Assembly (NCBI RefSeq): GCF_023073415.1
Contig: NZ_JADPJL010000047.1
Location: 1-64,000 of the forward strand
Length of the DNA stretch: 64,000 nt
From: Bradyrhizobium sp. 190
Lineage (GTDB): Bacteria > Pseudomonadota > Alphaproteobacteria > Rhizobiales > Xanthobacteraceae
Reading direction: 5' to 3'
In this document: positions 26,368 through 34,701 of the stretch, piece after piece
How the letters are laid out: each line of letters begins with the position of its first letter
Position numbering within the stretch: the first letter of the stretch is position 1
Translations under genes and position numbers: made by a program
Notes under the pieces: model-generated
Database searches by the model: none
What the model saw: the letters and a program-made list of their open reading frames with translations, nothing else
Told to the model about the DNA's origin: nothing

Positions 26368-28307
26368 GTGAGAGCGCCCTCGGCGAAATGGAGGATGCCG
26401 TCACGTGCTTCCAGCGATGAGAGATATTCCAACGTGGCCGCAGGCCCGCGTTGTCCCGGCTCCGCCAGGTTCCAGCAGGTGGAGGGATCGACGCTAATCT
26501 CGTCAACACCGAGTGCGTAGGGACCGCGCAACAGTTCGTAGTCATTGCCGGGCCAGCGTCCCCGGTCACCGATAGCGAGCACTGGCGCGGTGCCGACCAA
26601 ATTACGAAGCTGGGTCACGACACTTAGCTTCGAGACGCCGGCGGCGACGATGTCGACCGAATGACTCGACCTAGTGACCGTGACATCGGCCGTGCCAGTC
26701 ATGATGATGACCTGCCGCGCCAAGTCCCAAAGCCGGCTTTCGGGCATGACACGGGTACCTTCCAGCGTAATTTGATAGCGACGCTCGGTTTGCCGCGCGA
26801 GTTGCGCGAGTTCAGGCTGATTGCGCAGCGCTGCGGCGAGCGGCGCAAGCGCCGCGCATGTGCCCTCCGAACCATCGGGGGCGTCGTCGTCGTTCAACAG
26901 TGCGATTTCGGCTCCATTGTAATAGCCGACCAGAATTCTATCCCAAAGCGTCTTCGGGATCCGAGCCCGGAGGTCTCGGCGCACCGATGCGCCGCGGCCG
27001 GTCGCTATAGCGACCCAAATACCCGCCGCCGCTATCCGTTCTAGCTGGGCGCTCATCGGCTGGGGGGCTGGTATGAACCGGTCGCGAGTGTCAACGACGG
27101 TGCCATCGTAATCGAGAACGACGCCAGCAAACGCTGCCGCGCGAAGTCCATCGCGGAAACTGTCGAGCGCGAGCCGCCATCGATCGAGTTCCCCGGCGGC
27201 CGTCATATGCGCGGGAGCGACGCCAGCCTTGCGCGCTATGGCTGCGGCGTCTCGCGGCGAGAGCCCGTTGAGGTTTCTCCCGCGCGCTGCACGAGGAAGC
27301 GGCAAGTTGTAAAGCTTGCGGCCAAAATCAGGCACGCCTGGTCGGCCCGGGTCGATGCCGCGCGCGCTACCGGCCCAGCCGCTGACACGGAAGGCTGCAA
27401 CAAGAGCTGACAAGGCGGTAGCACAGGCTTGTCCAGAAAAGCTCAAATGTGCCTGAGTGATCTCCCGCGGGATCAATGCCAGCGTGCGCTCGGCTAAGGA
27501 TCGGTCGGCATCGGTGATGAGAGCAAGGACCCCGCTCATCTCGCCTCGCTTTGCCAGCCAATGATGGCGGCCATGAGCAAAGTTGCGATAATCGGCGAGC
27601 TGCAAATTTCCGAGCGCGGCTTCTGTGAACTTCGACTCCAGATCAATTGCGCCAATGCGGGTCGAGGGGCCATAAAGGACAAGCGTCGTCGGCCGCGACC
27701 ATAGCGGCTTGGTCTCGTCTTCCCAGGCTTCAGCTACACTCGAACCCTCGGTTAGGAGCAGGCGCAGACTCGTCATGGCATCGACCCACTCAGCTTCGCA
27801 CCCGAATTCGGCTGCGTACGCCCGGGCAAGAAGCGCCGAAAAACCGAGCAGCGAGTTCGTAGCAAGGAAACCATCCTTGCCGGCTGGCGGCGGGTAGATA
27901 AGCAGGTCCACGAAAGGGTGCGCGCGGCAGAGTTCGGCCAGCGGGCTATCCTCGCGCCCGCACAAGACAGCTAGCTGCCGCGGTTCACGTTCGATAAGCG
28001 CCTTGGCGGCTGCGACGATGTCAACGTTGCCGCCGCTGGCGCTCAGCAGCCAAGTGCTGACTGTATGTTCGAGCGGTTCTTCGACGGCTTCCAGAGGTGT
28101 GGAAACGGCCGCCATCCGGGCCGTGAAGCGTTGGTGGAAATTTGCAAGCGCGTGGGCGGCTGTAAGGGAGCCGCCGGACCCGACGGCGCGCAAGGCGGAC
28201 AGTCCAGCAGTCCGGACCGCTTTCCGCAGTCGTTTGATATCGGTTGACGCCGCCCATTCAAAGGTTTCGGCCAGCTTTGTCATTTCACTTGCGTACGGGC
28301 GCGCCAT
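26364..28307 (-). CDS. SIS-HAD fusion: sugar-phosphate isomerase-like plus phosphatase
   Basis: The protein has 647 residues from ATG 28307, preceded by GGAAGG. ATG 28283 is an alternative. The frame stays open upstream to 28595, but it overlaps the divergent gene there. A SIS domain comes first (GSGGSLTAAH at about 43-52, then STWLLSASGGNVDIVAAAKAL). Next is a HAD hydrolase with motif I at about 397 (VVLDYDGTVVDTRD), motif II (AIATGRG) and motif IV near 577 (AIGDRGRWPGND), the last typical of Cof/sugar-phosphatase HADs. It may isomerise and dephosphorylate a phosphosugar or nucleotide. It heads the operon. Confidence 0.82.
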   Translation of the reverse strand: MARPYASEMTKLAETFEWAASTDIKRLRKAVRTAGLSALRAVGSGGSLTAAHALANFHQRFTARMAAVSTPLEAVEEPLEHTVSTWLLSASGGNVDIVAAAKALIEREPRQLAVLCGREDSPLAELCRAHPFVDLLIYPPPAGKDGFLATNSLLGFSALLARAYAAEFGCEAEWVDAMTSLRLLLTEGSSVAEAWEDETKPLWSRPTTLVLYGPSTRIGAIDLESKFTEAALGNLQLADYRNFAHGRHHWLAKRGEMSGVLALITDADRSLAERTLALIPREITQAHLSFSGQACATALSALVAAFRVSGWAGSARGIDPGRPGVPDFGRKLYNLPLPRAARGRNLNGLSPRDAAAIARKAGVAPAHMTAAGELDRWRLALDSFRDGLRAAAFAGVVLDYDGTVVDTRDRFIPAPQPMSAQLERIAAAGIWVAIATGRGASVRRDLRARIPKTLWDRILVGYYNGAEIALLNDDDAPDGSEGTCAALAPLAAALRNQPELAQLARQTERRYQITLEGTRVMPESRLWDLARQVIIMTGTADVTVTRSSHSVDIVAAGVSKLSVVTQLRNLVGTAPVLAIGDRGRWPGNDYELLRGPYALGVDEISVDPSTCWNLAEPGQRGPAATLEYLSSLEARDGILHFAEGALT

Positions 28308-28411
28308 AGCCTTCCAGAACCTTCCATGGCCTGTTTTGAGCAGACTCTGCGTGAACAAAACGGGAACATACCATATGGCGACTCGCCTATACAACATGCA
28401 ACTTAGCACAG

Positions 28412-28476
28412 GTCCGAAGAATGTAGTCTTCTTCGGACATTGACACGTCCGAAATATCCGCAATTCTTCGGACGTG
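28412..28476. promoter_or_regulatory. Operator array of GTCCGAA half-sites
   Basis: Two perfect inverted repeats lie side by side between the divergent genes. The first is GTCCGAAGAA/TTCTTCGGAC (28412-28421 and 28429-28438, 7-bp spacer). The second is CACGTCCGAA/TTCGGACGTG (28444-28453 and 28467-28476, 13-bp spacer). The last half-site includes the GTG start codon of the regulator at 28474. I infer binding by that protein and control of both directions. Confidence 0.75.
28440..28468 (+). promoter_or_regulatory. Promoter with consensus -35 for the regulator gene
   Basis: TTGACA at 28440-28445 is followed, after 17 bp, by ATTCTT at 28463-28468 as a weak -10 box. Transcription would start near 28475, at the GTG start codon, so the messenger is probably leaderless. 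The promoter lies inside the operator array, which fits autorepression. Confidence 0.5.
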
Positions 28477-29133
28477 CCCGATTCACGCAGCTCTGACATT
28501 CGCTCGCGTTTGCTCCAGCGCATCCAATCCAGCGGAGATACCGTATGGACGCCGGCGGACTTTGCGGACCTTGGTGGACGTGCCGCGGTAGACAAATCAT
28601 TGCAACGACTCGCCGCCGCTGGAGAACTGCGTCGAATTGAGCGTGGCCTATATGATTGTCCGCACCGAACTCGAGTGGTTGGAAGCGATACGGTTCCTGA
28701 TTATCGCGCCGTGATCCGCGCCGTAACCCGCCGCGATCAGGCCCGCTTTGTTGTTGATGGCATGACCGCTGCCAACGATCTCGGACTGACTACGGCCCTG
28801 CCATCCCGGATCGAAGTGCTGGTTGATACACGTCTCAAGCCAATCAAACTAGGCGCCCGCGAAATCCGGTTCAAGTCGGCGGCGCCCAAACGTCTCTTCT
28901 GGGCGGGTCGCCCCGCCATGCTCGTGGTCCAAGCGCTTCATTGGATGCAGGACGCCTTGGCTAATGCAGAGGAGCACGAGCGTGTGGTGGCGCATCTTCG
29001 TCGTCTCTTCGCCGACCCCGAAAATGGACCTGCGCTCTGCGACGACCTGCGCCACGGTTTCTCGGCGTTGCCCATTTGGATGCAGAACTTCCTGCGCGAC
29101 TTGATTTCACCGGGTACTGCCGAAACCCGGTGA
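28474..29133 (+). CDS. AbiEi/DUF6088-type antitoxin-like regulator
   Basis: The protein has 219 residues from GTG 28474. The N-terminal winged helix (about 25-70) has VWTPADFADLGGRAAVDKSLQRL and GELRRIERGLYDCP, the pattern of DUF6088 and AbiEi antitoxins. The middle part (VVDGMTAANDLGLTTALPSRIEVLVDT) matches the second AbiEi segment. Such proteins repress their own operon and counter an AbiEii nucleotidyltransferase. No AbiEii gene follows here. It is instead divergent from the SIS-HAD operon, whose control it probably exerts. Confidence 0.82.
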   Translation: MPDSRSSDIRSRLLQRIQSSGDTVWTPADFADLGGRAAVDKSLQRLAAAGELRRIERGLYDCPHRTRVVGSDTVPDYRAVIRAVTRRDQARFVVDGMTAANDLGLTTALPSRIEVLVDTRLKPIKLGAREIRFKSAAPKRLFWAGRPAMLVVQALHWMQDALANAEEHERVVAHLRRLFADPENGPALCDDLRHGFSALPIWMQNFLRDLISPGTAETR

Positions 29134-29149
29134 GATACCGTTATCTCAC
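29130..29149 (+). terminator. Hairpin GTGAGATA-CCGT-TATCTCAC
   Basis: A perfect 8-bp stem with a 4-nt loop overlaps the stop codon of the regulator gene (TGA at 29131-29133). There is no U tract. It probably ends or stabilises the transcript. Confidence 0.5.
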
Positions 29150-29257
29150 AACGGTGTGAGCGGTGCAGTATGGGGCGTGAAAATCGGCGAGTTCCGCAAG
29201 GAACGTTGGCCTGGTATATCAATGTGGAGGGCGGCGTCTCGCCTGCTCGGAGCTCGG

Positions 29258-29497
29258 CTAATCTTTTACGAGCGAGCCAATGAGTGCCCGCAATTTATCC
29301 TGCGGCGTTCCCTTCCCATTGAGAAATACTTCAAGCTCGATATGATGAGTGTCGCGCTTATAGCCATTGTCGTGGCGCAAAGACGTTTCGTGCAAAACCG
29401 CGACGGCGCCGGTATCGCGGTCTAGGATGAGCGAAAACCACTGCTCATCTCCCATGCCCTTTTCACTATGGAAAAACTCTAGGCTCTTAAATGCCAT
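29258..29497 (-). CDS. Small hypothetical protein
   Basis: The protein has 79 residues from ATG 29497. An upstream start at 29557 adds 20 residues of less protein-like sequence. It has a good globular pattern (KSLEFFHSEKGMGDEQWFSL, then LDRDTGAVAVLHETSL, then HHIELEVFLNGKG). No family is recognised. It is separated from its neighbours and has no clear ribosome site. Confidence 0.55.
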   Translation of the reverse strand: MAFKSLEFFHSEKGMGDEQWFSLILDRDTGAVAVLHETSLRHDNGYKRDTHHIELEVFLNGKGTPQDKLRALIGSLVKD

Positions 29498-29602
29498 GTC
29501 GAATCCAGTTTTTTGCCGTGCGCGGTATTGAAATAGGAGCTGCGACCGCGCCGTCAACCTTTTCGAACTGAGATGCGGCCTGGCACGGCGTAGCCGATCG
29601 TG

Positions 29603-29851
29603 TCAGCAGTCGCCCAAAACTTCAAACGAGTCCGCCGCCTCCGATTTCGGAGATAGACTCGCGCATATCGCCGACGGACATGGCATCGCGTCCCTTTGGG
29701 AACGGAGGCTGCGAATTTTGTTGCGATCAAAGCAGATAAATAACGACTCTGGCGGACCTGACGCGATCATCTTTTCGGCGGGGCTCAGCGGCACAGGGTT
29801 CTTCGCTCGGATCCGAACAGGCACATGGAGGGGTCTGCCCTCGTCGTCCAT
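29603..29851 (-). CDS. Hypothetical frame, doubtful
   Basis: The 82-codon frame begins with a fairly protein-like half (GRPLHVPVRIRAKNPVPLSP, then GPPESLFICFDRN) and ends in a Ser/Cys-rich part. It overlaps the frame at 29727-30158 in another phase, so at most one is real over the shared 125 bp. No ribosome site is visible. Confidence 0.25.
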   Translation of the reverse strand: MDDEGRPLHVPVRIRAKNPVPLSPAEKMIASGPPESLFICFDRNKIRSLRSQRDAMPCPSAICASLSPKSEAADSFEVLGDC

Positions 29852-30158
29852 GGTTGCAGAGTAAAGGGGGGCTACCGACGACTGTCTGAAGTCGTTGGGC
29901 TTTCGCTTTTGTGTCCCACGGCATGACCGGTCCCATCAGAAGGCCGGGGAGGCGGCAGCGCAAAACCTTCAGCATTTCCAGTGCCTCGGCTTGGCGGATG
30001 TTATAGCGGGAAGTCGTCGCAACCGAGCTAGGCTGCGAGGTAGTGATATCAGCGCTCTCGCTCTTGGTGACGTTGATGCCCCAGAGCTTCGCAAGCCGGT
30101 GAATCTCGTAGTCGTTCTCTGCGGTGATTGTGATTGTGCGCTTAGTCTTATTCGGCAT
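29727..30158 (-). CDS. Hypothetical protein, N-terminal half convincing
   Basis: The frame has 143 residues from ATG 30158. The first 70 residues look real (KRTITITAENDYEIHRLAKL, then YNIRQAEALEMLKVLRC), with a pattern like a short regulator or phage-type protein. The rest is Pro/Arg/Cys-rich and may follow a frameshift. No family is recognised. The region to its right is a decayed gene on the same strand. Confidence 0.4.
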   Translation of the reverse strand: MPNKTKRTITITAENDYEIHRLAKLWGINVTKSESADITTSQPSSVATTSRYNIRQAEALEMLKVLRCRLPGLLMGPVMPWDTKAKAQRLQTVVGSPPLLCNHGRRGQTPPCACSDPSEEPCAAEPRRKDDRVRSARVVIYLL

Positions 30159-30164
30159 TCGTTG

Positions 30165-30610
30165 TGTGTGTCTTTGTTGGTTATCTTCAGGCCCATCTGC
30201 TTCGCCTTGAAGTCGCGGGCAGCGCGGGCGTCCATCACAAACTGCCAGAGAGGCACGCCGGCCTCCATGTGGGCGGCGAAGGTTTCCCGCGTCTTCCGCA
30301 GCCTGATACAGAGCCGCCAGTTTGGCGGCGCACGCATCATGGGTAGTGTTCGCGTCCACTAGAACAGGGTCTCGTCGTCGATGGAGCGCCGGTCTGCGCG
30401 ACGGCGGCATCGATCGCCTTGCTATTCAGCGCCTGATCTGCCGGCGACTGCCGAATGACGTCCTTCATCTTCTCGCTAAGGCCGTCGGATACGGACCGGT
30501 CGATCTCGTTGACGCCGATTCCTCGTTCTGTTGTTCCGCTTTCCTGGACGACTTTTCCAAATTTTGGAGCGCCGACGAATTACACTTGCTGCGTCGGGCA
30601 AAAAAGTAGT
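30165..30610 (-). pseudogene. Decayed hypothetical gene with several frameshifts
   Basis: Three protein-like stretches on the minus strand follow one another in different frames. The first (from about 30595) has FVGAPKFGKVVQESGTTERG and KMKDVIRQSPADQALNSKA. The second has VLVDANTTHDACAAKLAALY. The third has TRETFAAHMEAGVPLWQFVM and DARAARDFKAKQMGLKI. Joining them needs at least two frame changes. The family is unknown to me. An additional minus-strand frame at 30611-30720 (RSGPYSGIFRYQNNELCGTK) may be its N-terminus. Confidence 0.55.
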
Positions 30611-30720
30611 TCATATAGATCGTCTCCTTCGTCCCGCATAACTCGTTGTTCTGATAGCGGAAAATGCCGCTGTACGGGCCGCTTCGTTGCTTATCGTTGG
30701 GGGTGGATGAAATAACCATT

Positions 30721-31059
30721 GGTGTCGGATGAATCGTCAAATGGGATTTGCAAACGTGCAAAACCGATGGCGGTAGGTTGATGCGTTGTTTGCGGTTGAC
30801 GGGCTCTGCCAGACTTAGGTGGTTTGGGATTTGGAGGTTGCCGTGAAGAAGGCGGTTACAAGACGAAGGGACGAAGGGCCCACTAGACCAAAGCTGATTA
30901 TCGGCTTGGCCAACGTGCTCGCTCAGTCGGAAACCGTGTCCAGGGCGTTCGGCCCTGGGTGGGATTCATCTTCGTGCTCGCCACAGTTCTAGCGGCGGCG
31001 GCGGTCAGTGTAACGAGCTTGTTCCTGTTGGCAAAGGGTGTAGGGCGCGTCCTGGGAGT
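30721..31059. other. Region without a convincing gene before the two-gene unit
   Basis: It holds a 49-codon plus-strand frame starting at GTG 30842 (KKAVTRRRDEGPTRPKLIIG) with no family and no strong ribosome site. The promoter of the following two-gene unit should lie here. I see no clear boxes. Confidence 0.35.
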
Positions 31060-31914
31060 GTGAACCAGCAAAGCCTGATAGGTTGTGCGGGTGATTTGCT
31101 GCAGCTCGTGGATCAACCGATGGCCAAACCAAAAGACGTGAACCTCCAGGACTTTTTCATGAACAGCAATCTGGCTGTTCCCAAAACTCCTCCATGGATT
31201 CACAGCACGGCCTCAAGCCGGCTCATTCCGATCCTAAGGGAAGAAAAGCTCCTCGCCGTCAAGTGCAACGTCTTCAAGGGCGAAAAGCTTTGTTACCTCT
31301 TCGTCGGCCGCGCGGCCTATAAGGGCAAGGACGCGCTGAACCCCGAACCGTGGCAGCTGCCGTCCGTGTTTGTTATGAGGTTCAATACCCCACCGCCACT
31401 GAAGCGGATACACCCCTTCGACACAGGGGCTTTCAACAGGGGACGGATGCCCGACTACCTAACGACGTTCAAATTGGATGATTTCAATGTCGGTACCGAT
31501 CAGGACCAGATTGGAAGGCTGATTTCTCTCTATTTCGAAACACCGCGGCGGTACGTCGACCGGGACGCTAACGACCAAAAGAAGCTGAAAGACGAGCATT
31601 TGCTCACCATGAGCCATGCCAAGGTTCTGGCAGTGGCGAAGCTGTACAAGGAAGGCTCGACCAAAAACTATGACGACCGGGCGGCGGCTATCGAGCTTCA
31701 GGTCGAAGAGGACATTCCGCTCAAGAAGGAAAACCTGCTGGGTGTCGTCATTCCGGAAGAATACACGCGGACGCCTGGCGTCAGACAATCCCTGAAGGAC
31801 CTGACCAATGTGGTCGAAACCTATCGGCTGTTGCCACTGAACATCAGCCAACATTACGGCCTGATCTATGAGTGCGTGGAGCAGGTCTACAAGCGGGCAG
31901 GCATCAACCTTTGA
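31060..31914 (+). CDS. Unknown protein A of an intact two-gene unit
   Basis: The frame has 284 residues from GTG 31060. ATG 31120 and ATG 31159 are also possible starts, and the ribosome sites are weak. From about residue 45 the sequence is globular: PWIHSTASSRLIPILREEKL, then VFKGEKLCYLFVGRAAYKG. The His-Ser followed by a helix and the Tyr-x-x-x-Gly-Arg strand vaguely recall ADP-ribosyltransferase-like toxins such as DarT, but no catalytic Glu can be assigned. Its stop shares bases with the next start (TTGA). The bases around it are less GC-rich than the trb genes. Confidence 0.7.
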   Translation: MNQQSLIGCAGDLLQLVDQPMAKPKDVNLQDFFMNSNLAVPKTPPWIHSTASSRLIPILREEKLLAVKCNVFKGEKLCYLFVGRAAYKGKDALNPEPWQLPSVFVMRFNTPPPLKRIHPFDTGAFNRGRMPDYLTTFKLDDFNVGTDQDQIGRLISLYFETPRRYVDRDANDQKKLKDEHLLTMSHAKVLAVAKLYKEGSTKNYDDRAAAIELQVEEDIPLKKENLLGVVIPEEYTRTPGVRQSLKDLTNVVETYRLLPLNISQHYGLIYECVEQVYKRAGINL

Positions 31915-33122
31915 CTCCCGACGATCTGTTAGTCTGCGCTGCGATTCGACTATCGCCGGTCGACTCGATTGGCGTGCCCGTCTTCTTGGCTGGCAATTCG
32001 ATGTACCTTCCAGAAATGGATGCTGACTTCAATATCAGCGCCTTCCTGCACTTCGAGAACGCAGACGGTTACGAGCTGACCTCCCTGATTCCCGATGCCT
32101 ACGGGCAGCGGATGTTCCGCATCGGAGATCCTGCGCCCATTATCTTCTGGGTGGACCAGGCGCCGTACATCGTGGAGGGCGACGCGGAGAAGGCGAAGCT
32201 GGATGAAATCTTCGGCATCAGGGCGCGGACCCATCCCGTTCTGAAAGACCTCGGCGGGATGTTGCACGACGCCCGTACAGGAGTTTTCAAGCGCCAGCAG
32301 GAGGAGTGGCTGGCCAAGGAACTGGAGGTGTCTTACGGCGACGTATTCCTGGAGGCGCCGAGCCGGACGAAGTACTGGATACACCGCTACCGGGTGGCCC
32401 TCGAAAACGCCCGCCAGCTCACACAACCACCGCATCCGATCGATGTGCGCCTGCGACGGGCGTCCACGGAATGGCTGCAGAAGTTCGCCACCAAGGCTGA
32501 ACTGCCGATGATAGCGTCACTGCTGGGTGAGGCCTCGCAAGGCATTTACTCGCTCCGCCAAATCACTGAAATCATGTTTGCCTATCTCAGCAATAAGCTT
32601 TCGACCGCGCGCTCCGCCGAGATCAACAAAATCGCCGCTGACGAGACCATCAGGGCTCTGTTCGCTCACGGCATGCATGAGTACTACATCAAGAACGGGT
32701 GGCCCAACGCGCCGTTCAACTACGCCAAGTTGGACTTCGTCGAAGTAATGAAACAGCGATTGGCACAGGGAAAGGAAAGCGGGACGTGGGAGGTGGCCCG
32801 CCAGCTCTCGAAGGTCCTGTTTGGCGACAGGGACGCCCCGACGGAAGTGGATGATGTGGCGCTGATGTACATCAGGCCGATCCTGGGGACCTATAAGAGC
32901 CTGCTGGGTGAGGCAGAGAGTAGGTACGCCTACAACGGCATGAAGTTTACCAGTGAGGGGCTGCTGGGCCACTCAAGGGCAATTGTCGATTGCTTCGATC
33001 GCGTTCAGGAACTGGGCTGCATTATGAACGGCGACGACCGCAAGAACGGCTCGATGATGGATGGCCGTTTCCAGGTCGATCAGTATCAGGTCAAATGGTA
33101 TCGGGAATACTTGGAAAGCTGA
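31911..33122 (+). CDS. Unknown protein B, coupled to protein A
   Basis: The protein has 403 residues from TTG 31911, overlapping the stop of gene A. An in-frame start at 31872 lies within gene A and is unlikely. The N-terminal 100 residues are beta-rich (SIGVPVFLAGNSMYLPEMDA, GQRMFRIGDPAPIIFWVDQA). The remainder is helical (IYSLRQITEIMFAYLSNKLS, MKQRLAQGKE). No membrane segment or known motif is seen. The obligate coupling suggests a binding partner, possibly an antitoxin or effector of gene A. No family is recognised. Confidence 0.7.
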   Translation: MTPDDLLVCAAIRLSPVDSIGVPVFLAGNSMYLPEMDADFNISAFLHFENADGYELTSLIPDAYGQRMFRIGDPAPIIFWVDQAPYIVEGDAEKAKLDEIFGIRARTHPVLKDLGGMLHDARTGVFKRQQEEWLAKELEVSYGDVFLEAPSRTKYWIHRYRVALENARQLTQPPHPIDVRLRRASTEWLQKFATKAELPMIASLLGEASQGIYSLRQITEIMFAYLSNKLSTARSAEINKIAADETIRALFAHGMHEYYIKNGWPNAPFNYAKLDFVEVMKQRLAQGKESGTWEVARQLSKVLFGDRDAPTEVDDVALMYIRPILGTYKSLLGEAESRYAYNGMKFTSEGLLGHSRAIVDCFDRVQELGCIMNGDDRKNGSMMDGRFQVDQYQVKWYREYLES

Positions 33123-33129
33123 GGCGCAC

Positions 33130-33365
33130 TTAGTGGGCGATACCAGAAACTCTTAAGATTAGATATGCGAAGCCACACATGAGGCCGTAAAGGTCAAGCC
33201 GCTCATATCGGTTCTCCAACAGTCGGTCAACGAACAGGACGTAGCTCTTGCCCGCGGTCCTCAACTTCCCCCTCACGGCCAGCGATATCGCATAAGCGAA
33301 GAATTGCACCTGCTGATGCTCGAGGCGTTCAATGCCACGAATTCCATGCAGCTAGAACAGGCCGA
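33130..33365 (-). pseudogene. Remnant of a small gene with one frameshift
   Basis: Reading leftward, one frame gives IRGIERLEHQQVQFFAYAIS and ends at a GGGG run. A second frame then gives AGKSYVLFVDRLLENRYERL and GFAYLILRVSGIAH, closing with TAA at 33130-33132. A single missing base in the G run would join them. The family is unknown. The stretch from 33366 to 33575 has no convincing gene. Confidence 0.4.
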
Positions 33366-33575
33366 CTCCTCGTCGCCCATCAAACCATCAACCGCTGAAG
33401 ATTGACCACTCTAAGTTCTGTCAGGCGCTGAAAGACGGAAGTCGCCTCCAATATGGAGGTAGCCGTCCGGTTGCACGGCGCGCTCGGCTTTGAGTACGGA
33501 GCCCACGCCCATAAGCTGAAGGCAGTCAAATACAAGTACGGCAAGCGGCTCAAGGAGATCGCCGGAGAACTGAAG

Positions 33576-34698
33576 TTAAATCCGCACTTCCGCCAGTGCC
33601 TTACCATGCTCGTTCTTCGTAAGCGCTTGGATGAATTCTTCCAGCGATGGCTGCGGCTCAGTTTGTAGCTTATGAAGCTCTTCGGGCTTCAGTTTAGTGT
33701 AGCGGCGCAGCGTACGCCAATCCTTATGACCGGTAACTAAAGCAACCTTTTCGATCGATAGCCCGGCCTCGAAGAGCCGGCTAGTGCCTTCGTGCCGCAG
33801 ATCGTGAAAATGCAGATCCTCGATCTTCAACTCGTCGCAGGCTCGCGTGAAGGCCGCGCTCACTGAGCGATGGTTGTAAGGGAATACACGACCCAAGCCC
33901 CGAGTGATGATGCGCTGCTGGAGCATGATCTCCCACGCATCGTAGCCGGTCAGATTGAGAAGCGGGACCTTCTGATCGTTGCCATCCTTGGCCCGAGGAT
34001 CCTTGCGGTCGCGAATGATCAGGAGCCGCTTTTGCATATCGACGCGGGCCAGTCGGGCCGGCAAATCTCTTCCTGCCGCATGGTCGTCGCCACAGCGTAC
34101 CGAACGATGCGGCCCATCGGGATGAACTGCCGACGATTGGTTTCGAAGTATTCAATGAGCTCATCGAGCTCATCTTGGGTTGGCCGTCGGTCTCGCTCCT
34201 CCGAATTACCAACGAGTCCCAAATGCTTCATTGCAAAGCGTGCTAATCGAACCTCTTCAGCCGAGATCTCAACCGCGCACGGCGGCAGCATGTGTGGCGA
34301 CAGTTCTGATGAATGAGAAGTCGATCGCCAGCGTGGCCGGCCCGGCACCTTGCTTCGCCCGCTTTCGACCGAATTCGATCAGTCGCTCACGATTGAGCTG
34401 GGACAACTTCACTGCCCCCAAGGACGCTTTCAGCGCATCTAAGACGGCCGCCTTGGAAGGTCGGGGAGGGCGGCCGACCTCGTGCATATCTTCGACGTGC
34501 AGATCGATGATGTCGCCGAACGTACGGACCTGTGCCGCAGCCTTCGGTTTCGGTGATCCACGGCGGTCAATGTTGCGCTCCATATTGAGCGCCCAACTTC
34601 GCCGTCCTTGCGCCGGCGGAAGGTCTCTGACACGTAGCGGTTCTTGCGGCGGACTTGGACGCGCCAGTTCCGGAGGGCAACTGAGTGAAGCTGGCCAT
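33576..34698 (-). pseudogene. ICE tyrosine integrase, frameshifted about four times
   Basis: The original start is ATG 34698 (MASFTQLPSG). The coding sequence then passes through four other frames, with breaks near 34675, 34605, 34285 and 34060. The pieces are NWRVQVRRKNRYVSETFRRR (arm-binding), a SAM-like core-binding part, and the catalytic half. The catalytic half has HFHDLRHEGTSRLFEAG (the His-x-x-Arg motif), GHKDWRTLRRYTKL (second His and the Tyr nucleophile) and an intact end. It lies about 340 bp from the tRNA 3' end, the usual place for the ICE integrase. It should be inactive unless the frameshifts are sequence errors. Confidence 0.85.
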
Positions 34699-34701
34699 GG
34701 C

